From Actinidia chinensis (lineage: Eukaryota > Streptophyta > Magnoliopsida > Ericales > Actinidiaceae), in contig VIGQ01001241.1 in assembly GCA_009663005.1 (NCBI GenBank), positions 1 through 22,330 of the forward strand: a stretch of 22,330 bases of DNA. Reading direction: 5' to 3'. Shown here one piece after another: positions 9,715 to 20,037 of this stretch; the stretch's first letter is position 1, and every line of letters starts with the position of its first letter. The position numbers were made by a program, and so were the translations under genes. The notes under the pieces are model-generated. The model was not told where the DNA came from and made no database searches. It saw only the letters and a program-made list of their open reading frames with translations.

Positions 9715-12700
9715 TTTGTGAACATATTCACAAAGCTTAGAGTAGGGAGTTGAGTAAACTCCCACTTGGGTAAAACCTCTCAAGACGTTCTGTCCCCCTT
9801 CCATATTCAGAATTTTGAGGTTGAACCAGCCTATCCACGGCCTTCAGGTACTTCTTTAAATTTGTAATAACTGAGGTCCCAACTCTTGAATGCTCTAATC
9901 TTTTCCCAATTGAGGCACGTATGTGAGACTCTACAGAATTTGAAGCCTCAATTGCAGTGAGATTCTCCAAGTCTATATGGAATTTTGGCAGCTTCTCAGA
10001 AATCTCGATTCATGGATCAAACAAGAACATGAATTGGCAATGCAACCTATCCACTACCTTCAGGTACTTCTTATAATACGTGTAAAACTAAGGTCCAACC
10101 TCTTGTAAATGCCTAAGCTTTCCAATGGAGGCACGTTATGTGAGACTCTACGAATTGAACTTCATGCTTGAGATTCCTCCAAGCCGGATATGGAATTTGG
10201 CAGCTTCTCAAGATCTTGATTCATGGACAATCAAGAACATTAAGTGCATCAACCTATCCACAAAACCTACTTCAGGTGCTTCTTTAATAACGTGTAACAC
10301 TAAGGTCCACTCTTGTAATGCTCTAAGCTTTCCAATGGAGCACGTTGTGAGACTCTTACAGCCTTGAAGCTTTATGTAAGTGCGATTCCTCCAAGTCTGA
10401 TATGGAAGTTTGGCAGCTTCTCAAGATCTTCATTCCCGACAATCCAAGAACATGCAGTGCATGCAACCTATTCCACGCGCCCAGGTACTCTTTAATATGT
10501 GTAAAACTGAAGGTCCAACTCTTGTAATGCTCTAAGCTTTTTCCCAATGGAGCACGTATGTGAGACTATTACAGAATTGAAGCTTCAATGCAGTGAGATT
10601 CTCCAAGTCTGATATGGAATTTGGCAGCTTCTCAAGACATCGATTTCTGGACAAATCAAGAACATGAAGTTGCATGCAACCTTCCACACCTTCAGGTAAC
10701 TTCTTAATACTTGTAAAACTAAGGTCGCACTCTTGTAATGTCTAGCTTTCCCAATGGAGCACGTATTGAGACTCTTACAGCCTGAAGCTTTAATGTAGTG
10801 AGATTCTCCAAGTCTGATATGGACTTTGCAGCTCTTCTCAAGATCTTCATTCCCGGACAATCAAGAACAGAAGTGCATGCAACCTATCCACGCCTTCAAG
10901 GTAACTTCTTTAATATGTGTACAAACTAAGGCCATACTCTTGAATGCTCACAAAGCTTTTCCAATGGAGGCAGCGTATGTGAGACTCGTACACACGTTTG
11001 AAGCTTCATGCATTAGTTCTCCAATCTGATATGGAATTTGGCAGCTTCGCAAGATCTTGATTCATGGACAAATCAAGAAACATGAAGTGCATGCAACCTT
11101 ATCCACGCCTTAGGTACTTTCTTTATAATGTGTACAAACTAAGTCCAACTCTTGTAATGCTCTAAGCTTTCCCATTGATGCACGTATGTGAAGACTCTTA
11201 CAGCTTGAAGCTTCAATGCATAGATTTCTCCCAAGTCGGATATGGAATTTTGGCAGCTTCGCAAGAACCGAATTCATGGAACAATCAAGAACATAAAGTG
11301 CATGCAACCTATCCACAGCCTTCAGGTACTTTCTTTAATATGTTCAAACAAGGGTCCAACTCTTGTAATGCTCTAAGCTTTCCCAATGGAGGCACGTAAT
11401 GTAGACCTTACAACAGCCTTGAAGCTCAATGCAGTGAATTCTCCAAGTGTGAGATGGAATTTGGCAGCTTCCAAGAACTCGATTCCATGGACCATCAAGA
11501 ACATGAAGTGCATGCATGTGCTCAAAGATGAATCTGCAATCTTTGGTTAAATGATTATTATTCAACGCAAGTTGAAAGTCTAGGACACCTCGGTGAGGCG
11601 GCCATGAGGAATTTCTTTCTCCTATCCATTTACCCATTCAAGGAAACCATATCCAGTCTTCATTCATTCCCGCTCAGCGGTATGTCCTCCAATCCAACAC
11701 CAGCGTTTACATGAATCGCGGATGACCTGCTTTTGTGATCTTTAGTGCCATGTCCCTGAATCAAATCATGCCTCTTCACACCTCTACGACCATCCCATAA
11801 CTCTTACAACTTTCCAGTAAGCAGACCTTTCAAGTGGTGTAACATACGGTGGCCGCTCATCAAACTTTGCTTGCCATGGGCTTTCCTGCGTCAATTAGGC
11901 TTCGAAATAAAAGACCTATTAATTCCTCTCTATAATTTCTTTCATCTTCAGGATACAACGCGCAATCAAGAAACAAAGCTTCAACTTCATATCCTTCAAG
12001 CGACTGTAGCTAATTCCAATATTGGGTAATACCTCATTTTCCATGTCTTCCTGCTCCATTGTAAGTCTTCTAATGTTTTCAACACATTCCTTTCCTTCCT
12101 CCTGTCTTTGAATGTCATTAACGTCGCTCTGCTGTCCCAGCCATGGTAATAAGGCCAGTGGCAAACCGCACACTTGGCTGCAACATACGTGCATTGCCCT
12201 GTCTCTTACGTCAGGAGAAAGTTCTGGTTTGCTGCCCAAGGTTCTCTTCAAATAATTTCCTCCAAGCTTCTTTCTTATAAAGAGGTTTGCACTTTGAATT
12301 TTAACTTGGGCAGCCTCTCCGACGACAATAATACGTCCCTTACGAGTTGTCAGAATCAACTTACAAGTGTTATGTCCATTATTTATCAGAATTCCAACTT
12401 TATCTAAGCCATCTTCTTACCCATACATCATCCAAAATGAGTACAAAACGTTTTTCCTTTCATGCTCGGACAGTTTTGGCTGGCCTTTTTTCTCCATCAC
12501 CTTCATTTGAAGAAATCTATCCAAATTTTTTGGCAATGTCATTCTGCAACTTCCGATTCTACTTTCCTTGTGATACAGTAACCCAATAGGACGATAACCA
12601 AACTTTTCATAATCTCGTACAAGTCTGTTATGGATATGCCAAAGCAAGGTTGTTTTTCCAACTTTTCCAACTCCCCCTATTCCTGTATCCCAATGGCACC

Positions 12701-13177
12701 AGACTTCATCACCCTTAAGTACTTTGAAAAAATTTCCTCTAAGTATTGCTTAATGTTTGAATTGTTAACTCTGGTGCCATAGTGGTCCGCTGTGGTCTCA
12801 CATGGGTCAAGTATAAGCCCCCCCGGAAATCCACACTTCATCATGAAGTTCCTCAATTTCTTTAATCAATTTATCAAAATCCGCTTTCCCAATAGAGTGG
12901 AAAGATTTTTGGCTTTCTTGAATTCTTCTAGTTTTGGACTTTATTTTCAATCATCCTCTCACCTCCCCAACAATTGTCACTACAACAAAACTAACGCCTT
13001 TTCGTTTCTTTCCAGATCTGAATTCTTAAGCTTCTACTGTTTCTTTCTTTCACGCTCATCTGCTCGGCAACTCAATGTTTTCAGGGGTTTCTTTCCTGAG
13101 TGTTTTGCTTCTTTCATCCTGGCCACTTAATGAATTTATCTTCTGCCACAATATTTCCCAAGCATGTTTCTCTCCAT
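9715..13177 (-). pseudogene. CC-NB-ARC-LRR disease resistance gene, copy B, frameshifted
   Basis: The minus strand shows a nearly complete CNL in pieces. A candidate ATG is at 13177-13175 (MERNMLGNIVAEDKF), shortly after a TATCAG that could be a leader-intron acceptor. A charged coiled-coil region follows, then a linker with EFKKAKNLSTL and KADFDKLIKEIEELHDE. The P-loop at 12684-12649 is GIGGVGKVGKTT. Next come ESRIG (RNBS-A side), LDRFLQMKVMEKKGQPKLSE, a DDVW-like site (12424-12440), kinase-3 LILTTR (12360-12343), LFIRKKLGG, ELSPDV, VCGLPLALL (about 12150-12170), ISYSRLKDMKLKLCFL (RNBS-D) and a frameshifted MHDL segment (about 11740-11780). The tandem LRR blocks run from 11520 to about 9800. 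Recognisable LRR ends near 9720, where Dof sequence begins, so the irregular C-terminal LRRs seen in copy A are absent. Longest clean frames are 11919-12359 and 12417-12647. Function, if any, would be intracellular effector sensing. Confidence 0.85.
9800..11520 (-). repeat. Tandem array of about eight 210 bp LRR blocks (70 codons each)
   Basis: The landmark TCTGATATGG and its variants recur at about 9972, 10183, 10396, 10608, 10812, 11025, 11236 and 11448: intervals 211, 213, 212, 204, 213, 211 and 212. The reverse-complement consensus is 210 nt and encodes three LRRs per block: LRALQELDLSFTHIKEV (then PEGVDR), LHALHVLDLSMNQDLEKLP (then NSISD) and LENLTALKLQGCKSLTYV (then PPLGK). These fit the LxxLxxLxL plant NLR pattern. 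The array would add about 24 LRRs to the solenoid. Nearly every unit differs from the consensus by several 1-base indels rather than by codon changes, so the frame is lost repeatedly. Copy A has one such block. Confidence 0.9.
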
Positions 13178-14987
13178 CGCACTGCCCTGATACCAAAAAA
13201 GCAAACCAAGAAAAGAAGGTTTCCAAATACCAATCAAAAGATGTACCAACTCAACAACCAATAATCAATCATTGAAAGGAAAAATTGTCTATGCCAAAAG
13301 ATCTACACTCATTTGTAGTAACTTATAAAAACATAGTCCGGTGGTTTCCTGCTTTTGTTTTCGTTTTCGGAGTTTTTTTAGGGTGCTTACGAAGTGTTAT
13401 GCAGATTTTGAAAGTTTTGTTAGTGATAAGAAATAGGAGGAAATAATACAGATAAATATCAGAAGATAATGAGTAAAAAAAATAGCTAATCGATTGTTTG
13501 GTTTCTTGTCATTTCTTTTTTCTTCGGTAAAATGCCTCTATAACTATGATCCAACCCACTGTCTTAACTTTATATGAAAATGAGGACAACTACAGAAGCA
13601 TCAAATGAATGGACTGAAATCAACTCTATATTAATGCAGGGAACATTTTAATTCCCGAGAGTATTAATCGAAAAAAACTTTTTTTTTTTTTTCATCAATG
13701 TATAATTTTTAAAATTAGGAAATACACGTGACTAACGTAATTAGACAGGTTATTCTAATTTTGAATCTCAAAATCTTTATGAAAATTCTGAAACAAAATT
13801 ATCAATAATCATTTTTTATATCCGTGAATGGAATTTTTTGTTATATACGATATTTTGGGGTATCAATTGCCAAATTAATTGACATGTGGCCTTAACATTC
13901 AAATCTTTTAACTACAACAAAAATAATAGAAAATAAAAATAAAATAAAAACCATAAAAGTTTGTATTTATGTAATAATTATATGACAAAATAGAAATCAA
14001 AATTAGAATAGAAAAGTAAAAAATTTTGCATATGAGAAAAATGAAAAGTCGAAATTAAATCCAGACATTGAAATATATAATAACAGATTTGATTAAACTA
14101 GCAATAATGTAGTAAAAATTTAGATGAATCTAAACCTTAAAAATAAAATCAAAATAAGAATTGCTGAATATAGTACGTAAACAATTACAAAAAATTTAAA
14201 TGAAGATTTCAAATCAAATTCCTATATTTCAATCAAACAATGGAAATTAACAAAGAAAGAAATTAGTCAAGCTTAAAAAGATAAATGAAAATCAGATTTT
14301 TCATCAAAAGAGAACTTTAACGTTAAAAGTTATAATTTAAACAATCAGTTCCACATTGAATGACAGTGTTCCGACAAATTGAAACTATGGTAGAACAAAA
14401 AATCAAAACAGACATAAAAACATGGAAACTTAAAATCACCTCTTTGAGTGTGGATCAAATAATTAAATGGAGGTTATATAGTTGTACCCTTGCCACTGTA
14501 ATCAAGGTTTGTCTTTTTCTTTCTTTTCAAGATAGTGGAGTTTTTTGTCCGTGTTGTCAAATTAAAGTACAGAAAAGGAGTGTTGAAGCGCTTCATGCAA
14601 AATGAGATTTTAGCGAAAGTATAAGGGTGCAAAGTGTAATTTATTCTCATAAAAGTAAAAGTTAGGAGAAATATATATAAATCAATAAAAACTTCTATAG
14701 TAAGGGTGCTGGTTGCTTGTAGGGAATTACAACACATGGAGGCTATTGTAAACAAGCCATGTCAATTAGACAAGGCTATAGAAAGCAAAGAGGAATTGGC
14801 GGTATTAGAGAGAGGATAATCGGGAGGAGGGGTAAAGGTGTAAAGGCTAGTTTTAGGGGGTAAGGAGAAAGTAACAATCAACGAAGGACCCTTGTGAGAT
14901 GGCATTTTAAAAAATAGAGAATAAAGAGCGTCGCCACAAAAATTAATTTGAATAGGATACAAGTAATATCATCTATTAAAAAATTAT
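13178..14987. other. AT-rich region upstream of CNL copy B
   Basis: No supported gene. 13300-14340 is strongly AT-rich. A plus frame at 14360-14605 gives 81 codons without a known domain. 14620-14960 is purine-rich on the plus strand and somewhat less AT-rich, but nothing is recognised. If copy B has a spliced leader, this would be intron. Confidence 0.5.
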
Positions 14988-15305
14988 TATGTAATAACAG
15001 ACTTTCCAAGATGAGAACAAAAGAGGACATTACTGAAATCCAGAAGATGATACCTTGCTTCAAAGATCAAAATATTTTAAAAAAAAAGAGGAAGGCCTCA
15101 TAAAGAAATACGTACATCCACGAAAAGAGGAATGCCAACAAAAAAAACTATCAAATTATATTAATAAACATACTTCCAAGGGAGAACAAAAGAGGACATT
15201 ACTTGATCCAGAGATGAATCTTGTTCAAAGATCAAAATATTTTAAAAAAAAGAGAAGGCTCAAAGAAAATACGTACATCCAAGAAAGTAATGCACAATAA
15301 CAAAT
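14988..15305. repeat. Tandem duplication, ~150-180 bp unit
   Basis: Two copies in direct orientation share, in order, ACTTTCCAAG/ACTTCCAAG, GAGAACAAAAGAGGACATTA, a CCAGA.GAT block, TTCAAAGATCAAAATATTTT, an A-run with AGAGGAAGGC/AGAGAAGGC, and ATACGTACATCCA. The second copy begins near 15170. The open frame at 15055-15300 is only this A-rich repeat read through. Confidence 0.8.
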
Positions 15306-15889
15306 CTATATTAAAAGATCACTTAAGACCAATGCTCTTCTTAAAGGAGAGTCCGCCCAAGCATATTATATGAGACTCAAAGTAGTTAGTAACTGAAAAT
15401 AAAGTCTATTTAAAAATATATTTTTTAGCTTTTGAGATGCAACATATAATTAAGTTTTGATATTCCAGTATTGCTAAGAAGTTATTTTCAATATAATAAA
15501 AGTAATTCACTCAAACTTTTTTGTGACATTGTTGATTTTTTAAATAGTTTCTTGTTATTAATTGTATTGGCGGTATTGTCAACAGATTCTTATAAGCAAT
15601 GCAGCATTTAGAAAGAATTTAGTCTCTAATTATCATTTAATAAATTTTAGGTTTGTAAAATTAAATAGAAGCCAAAAGAAATATCTTTATATATAAGAGT
15701 GTTCAAACCTACATTTCAAGATATTTTTGACATTTTTTTTATTGATAAGTATTGCAACGTATTTTTTAATTACAAATTAAAGAAATTTTATTAACCTCTA
15801 TATAACTCTTATGAAAGAAAAATTTCATAATCATCTAAAATCAAGGAACCAAATCAGTTGTTTCATTCGCCTTTGTGATTAAGTGTCAA
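15306..15889. other. AT-rich intergenic, nothing identified
   Basis: Stops in all frames. No repeat, RNA gene or motif seen. Confidence 0.5.
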
Positions 15890-16470
15890 TGTTTTAAAGG
15901 ACACAACATGCACACATAAAACAGGAGAGAGAATCAAACAAAAAAAACAAAAAAAACAAAGCCTAAGAGATAGTTTGTTGAAGTTACTGATCTTGTAGTG
16001 GACAATGGTTGAAAGATCAAAAAATGCTTCCAGAGCCCGAGAATCAGACCAAAACGAACCTTAAAGGACACAACATGCACACATAAACACACGCAAGAGA
16101 ATCAAACCAACCAATGCACCCTTACGGAGAGCGTTTGTTGAAGTTACTGATTTGAAACTGACACTTGAAAGATCAAACATGCTTCCAGAGGAGAAACATC
16201 AGACAAAAAACACAACCTTAAGGAGCTCGTTGTGAAGTTACCTGATCTTGAAGCTGATACTGGTTTAAAAGATCAAAAAATGCCTGCAGAGAGGAATCAA
16301 ACCAAAAACGCAGCCTTCAGCCTTAATGGACACAACAGGCACAATACACACATGAGAGAATCAAACCAAAAACACATCTAAGAGAGCGTTTGTGTGATGA
16401 AGTTACATGATCTTATAGCTAACACTGCTTATGAAAGATCAAAAAACACTGTAGAGAAGGAAGGAGAGAA
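15890..16470 (-). repeat. Tandem repeat with a splice-bounded mini-exon-like core, cluster 1
   Basis: Four copies of a core (plus strand: GAAGTTAC.TGATCTTG, then ~20 nt, then GAAAGATCAAA and TGCTTCCAGAG) start near 15981, 16141, 16234 and 16399. Most are separated by blocks with GGACACAACATGCACACATA and GAGAATCAAACCAA. On the minus strand each core is about 45 nt and ends with a sequence close to AGATCAG followed by GTAACTTC, a good plant 5' splice site; at least one copy begins after CTCTCTGCAG. The same repeat recurs at 21395-21720. There is no long open frame. It may be amplified untranslated leader exons, or a repeat family that merely resembles them. Confidence 0.7.
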
Positions 16471-17560
16471 TATTTGAACCATTAAAAATGATATCAAAAT
16501 GAGCGTCTACAATATGAATGTTTGAACCATTAAAATATGCTCAAATGAGGTTTAAAGTATTTGAACTGGCATAGAAGTTGTATCCATTTTTAACAAGCTA
16601 AGTAGGAATCATTTTGACATATTCAGAAACCTCTCATTTAATTTTTTTGATTGCAATTGTCCCCTCCCCCCCGATTTATTGTTGAATGGCACATTTCTCC
16701 TTTTGGGTTTACTTAGACTTTATAATAGTGTTATCAGACCCGAACCAGTTCAACTGGGAATCGAAACCTCCAGATCGCTTGGTTTTATTATTTTATACCG
16801 GAAATGTATATGAAGGGCGCTTAAAAACCGGCGAGAACCCGTCTAGTTTTTTTTTAAAAAATCGGTACTCGGGCGATTTGAGTTCCGATTTTTTAGTGAC
16901 CAACAATTTTTGGTGGAACCCACGTTGGAGTAGTTAAGTCTTCACACCCTAAAAATTTGATGTTTGTCATGCCCTGGTTTCCATAACCCTTAGAAGTGAA
17001 TTTAAATATTTAAAATAAATCTAACTATGGAATTATTAAAACCTTTGGTTAAAATCTCGTCTGTAAATTAGACCGTCAAACGGGAGTCCTTGTCAGTTAT
17101 GCAACATGAAAAAATTTTTGAATTTTTTCTTTAATTTTGATTAATTGGATTAGGATAGCTTAACTTGATTGCAGCAAAAAAATTAATTAACATGAAACAG
17201 TGAGAATAATTAAAAAATTAAATCTAACAGAGTTAAAGGGAGGCCAGAAGAAAATAGTTGTAAAAGAAAGTAATGGCTTGAGTCAATTCCTTTTCTATTG
17301 GAAAGGAAACACAGTAATATTTTATATAATTGGTACATATTTTTTTGGGTCCAGTCCTTTGAATTTTCTCTGTACTCAATATTTTCTGACAATTGTCTTT
17401 AATTGCTTAAGCCTTTCTAATTATGTTTTTTTTGATTAGTAATTATAAAATTTTATTCACCTCTGTAACTCTTAATGATGAAAATTTAAAATCTTCTAAA
17501 TCGCGGGTCTAAGTTGTTTGCTACGTTTGGGGCCTATAATTAAGCCTAATGTTTTAAGGC
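16471..17560. other. Intergenic DNA with possible retroelement remnants
   Basis: 16690-16940 is a less AT-rich block with an 83-codon plus frame of no recognised family. TGTCATGCCCTGGTTTCC at 16965 resembles the 5' edge of a plant LTR, but no matching end or primer site was found. The rest is AT-rich. Confidence 0.35.
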
Positions 17561-17635
17561 AAACTATTATTCCCACCTCCACCCGACACTCGTGTGTGTG
17601 GGGATGTGACAGGTTTTAGCCTTCTTGGGCAATTT

Positions 17636-17692
17636 ACCCCTCTCTCTTACCCATTCCTTCTCTCTTCTCTCTCTCTTTCTCTCACTCATTAA
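17636..17692. repeat. CT-rich microsatellite
   Basis: Impure (CT)n and (CTT)n tract, TACCCCTCTCTCTTACCC through CTCTCTCTTTCTCTC, followed by T-rich DNA. Confidence 0.75.
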
Positions 17693-17699
17693 TTTTTTT

Positions 17700-17957
17700 T
17701 TGAATATTATTTCTTGGGTTTTAATTTTCAACTTTTGAATTTTCATCTAAAAATATTTATGATCAAATTTTAATAATTTTTTTTACTCTCACCTCCAAAA
17801 CTTTTTATCTCAAAATATTTTTAAATCCATATTTGTTTTTTATAAAAAAACATAAGATTGGAGTAAAAAATTATAAAATTTTATCAAATTTTTTTTATAT
17901 GCCATTCAACACTATTATTTCTTTTTTTGTTTCTTTTAATAACCCTTATTCTATTTG
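17700..17957. repeat. Detached half-unit of the AT-rich tandem array
   Basis: This segment matches about 19900-20100 and 20655-20845: a TTTTTTTACTCTCACC block, CCAAAACTTTTTATCTCAAA, an AAAAACATAAG..GGAGTAAAAAA block, then ATTATAAAATTTTATCA and a TTTTAATA.CCCTT.TTCTATTT end. It stops at the CTATTT landmark at about 17951, where each unit of the array proper starts. Confidence 0.65.
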
Positions 17958-18640
17958 TTTAGTTAGAAAGTCAAACTATGAGGGGGGGGGTGGGGGTGAA
18001 ATAGGTTTGCTACTCTTAATGACCAATTACAATTTTCTTGATGAACAATAAATCTAACTATGCACTTCTACTCAATATATGTAGCAATAATCGATAGAGA
18101 AAGAAGGAGCAAACGAGTTATAGTGGTTCGGCGAATCCGTTGCCTACTTCCACCTCCAAGTCCTCTTGGGTTTCCTATCACAATAAGTCTTTCGGGTGGC
18201 TTATCAAACCCTTACACACTGAATGCTTCTAGTCTTCAAGAAATCTCTTTCTTGGAATCCACCACTAGAAAAATTCTAGCCTTCAAGAGCAACCTCTCTT
18301 GGAATACAATTATATTACCCAAGGTGATCTCTCTCAATAAATGAAGTAAAATGTTATAGTCAATCAACCTCACCAACTCTAGAAGAAAATAAATACCAAT
18401 GATAGCTCCTCTCTAGAGTGATTTTTCTCTTTTGACTTTGCAAATAAAGCTCACAATGAATGATCAAGAGTTTTTGAAGTGTTTTTTACAAGTGTAAGAT
18501 GAATTTATGTCACTTCAAGGTCCCTTCTTAACAACCAAGGGTTCATTATAAAAGCCCAAAATGAGTTATAACCGTTGCGCATTAAATGCTCTCAATTAAC
18601 CCAGTCGTTTTTGAACTCAGCCGTTGGATCTGGCAATTTT
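17958..18640. mobile_element. Retroelement-like segment, family not assigned
   Basis: A less AT-rich block that looks like LTR sequence rather than a gene. It includes GAGTTATAGTGGTTCGGCGA, an imperfect internal duplication near 18235 and 18278 (TCTTCAAG.AA....TCTTTCTTGGAAT and its CCTTCAAGAGCAACCTCTCT partner), and TATAAAAG at 18547-18554, which could be a TATA box on the plus strand. The 94-codon plus frame at 18060-18344 has no recognised domain. No primer site or paired terminal repeat was seen, so the element class is uncertain. Confidence 0.45.
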
Positions 18641-19215
18641 ACCGCAGGATTTTAAACTGAACTAGGACACCTAGTAACTTAGGAAGTCCACTTAGGTCGT
18701 CCTAAGTTGAACTTAGGTCGTCCTATTTGAAACTTTAGGACTCCTTTTTTCTTAGGTCCTCCCCAAATCCTTCTGTTCAAAGTTTAGGTCCTTCAGCTCT
18801 TGAAACTTATGTCGTCCTAAGTTGAAACTAGGTCGTCCTATTTTGAACTAGGACGTCTAAAACAAAATAACTTTTTTAGGGTCGTCCCCAAATCTTTCTG
18901 TTCAAACTTAGGTCTTCAGCTCTTGAAACTTAGGTCGTCCTAGTTTAAACTTTCGGTCGTCGATTTTGAAACTTAGGACGTCCTATACTTTTTAGGCGTC
19001 AGGCCACACTTTCTGTCCAAACTTAGGATGTCCACTTAGGACCGCTAACTTTTAGGTCGTCAGCCAAACTTCTGTCCAAACTTAGGATGTCAACTTAGGA
19101 CCGCTTACTGAACTTAGGGACGTCTCCAACTTCTTCCAAATTTAGGATGTTCAACTTCAAACTTAGGATGTCAGCTTCAAACTTGATGTCAGCTTCAAAC
19201 TTAGGATGTACAACT
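18640..19215. repeat. Minisatellite of CTTAGG/CCTAAG motifs
   Basis: Built from variants of AACTTAGGTCGTCCTAAGTT and GAAACTTAGGACGTCCTA about every 17-25 bp. A higher-order unit of about 115-125 bp is visible twice (about 18757-18878 and 18880-18990): TCC.CCAAATC.TTCTGTTCAAA, then TCAGCTCTTGAAACTTA, then three CTTAGG-type motifs. Towards the right the unit shortens to CAAACTTAGGATGTC..CTTC repeats. CTTAGG-TCGT-CCTAAG is an interrupted palindrome with 6 bp arms. Confidence 0.85.
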
Positions 19216-19517
19216 TCCGGACTTCCTAACTTGTGATATTTCTGCAATTTTGATATTTTTTCTGTCTTTCTATACAAACCACAATCGTTAATCATAGCAA
19301 ATTGAATTGTATAAGTTCCATGAGCATTGTACCATTCGTTTTGACTTGTTAATCTTATGGATTAAATTTGTCAAGTTTCGAGACATTGTTTTAGTTTGGA
19401 AAGTAGTTCATGCACTTGACTTGGGCTATCTTCATTTAACAATGATTTTTCAAGTTATTTAAATATAGTTTATATGTATAAGTTTAATATCAAAATCAAT
19501 TAAAACTTTATGCTACA

Positions 19518-20004
19518 CTATTTTTTTTTTTCACTTTCACTTCAGAATTTTTATATATAAAATGAATTTGAAATGTTATAATTTTTTACTCCCACCTTTA
19601 TATTTTTTATAAAAAAAAATTATTTCCTATAATTAATTTGTATTAAATTTATAATTGAGAGAATCTTTTTAAAAAAAATTATAAATTTTGATCCATATGA
19701 TAAAAATATTATTTTAGAAATAATTACCAAAATATTAAGAAACATATATAAAAATATTTAATCCCCCAAAAAATAAAATGAATTAAAAAATAAAAATGAT
19801 AAAAAAATTAAAACAAACAAACAAAACCAAACTAAAAAGATAACAAAAAACGGGGAAAAATGGGGGGCCTGGGGGGGGACATATAAAAAAAAGAAAAAAA
19901 ATATAAAGAATTTTATAATTTATTTACTCTCACTCCAAACCTTTTACTCAAAAATTATTTCTATGAGTTAGATTTTTTCTTTTATAAAAACATAAGCTGG
20001 TAGT

Positions 20005-20037
<33 letters not shown>

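Noticed and set aside
10125..11399. Several plus-strand frames of 67-80 codons across the LRR array
   Set aside because: Antisense shadows of the minus-strand LRR repeats; they recur with the repeat period.
9800..11520. CRISPR-like regular spacing
   Set aside because: Units of 210 bp are contiguous and encode LRRs on the other strand; there are no unique spacers and the setting is a plant genome.
12792..13130. 112-codon plus frame
   Set aside because: Antisense to the coiled-coil and linker region of CNL copy B, whose minus-strand translation matches a known family.
16735..16770. GGTTC-like T-arm resemblance suggesting a tRNA
   Set aside because: No matching acceptor stem, D-arm or anticodon arm could be assembled around it.
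16965..17110. TGTCATGCCC as the edge of a second complete LTR retrotransposon
   Set aside because: No paired end, primer-binding site or coding domain found; left as a possible remnant only.
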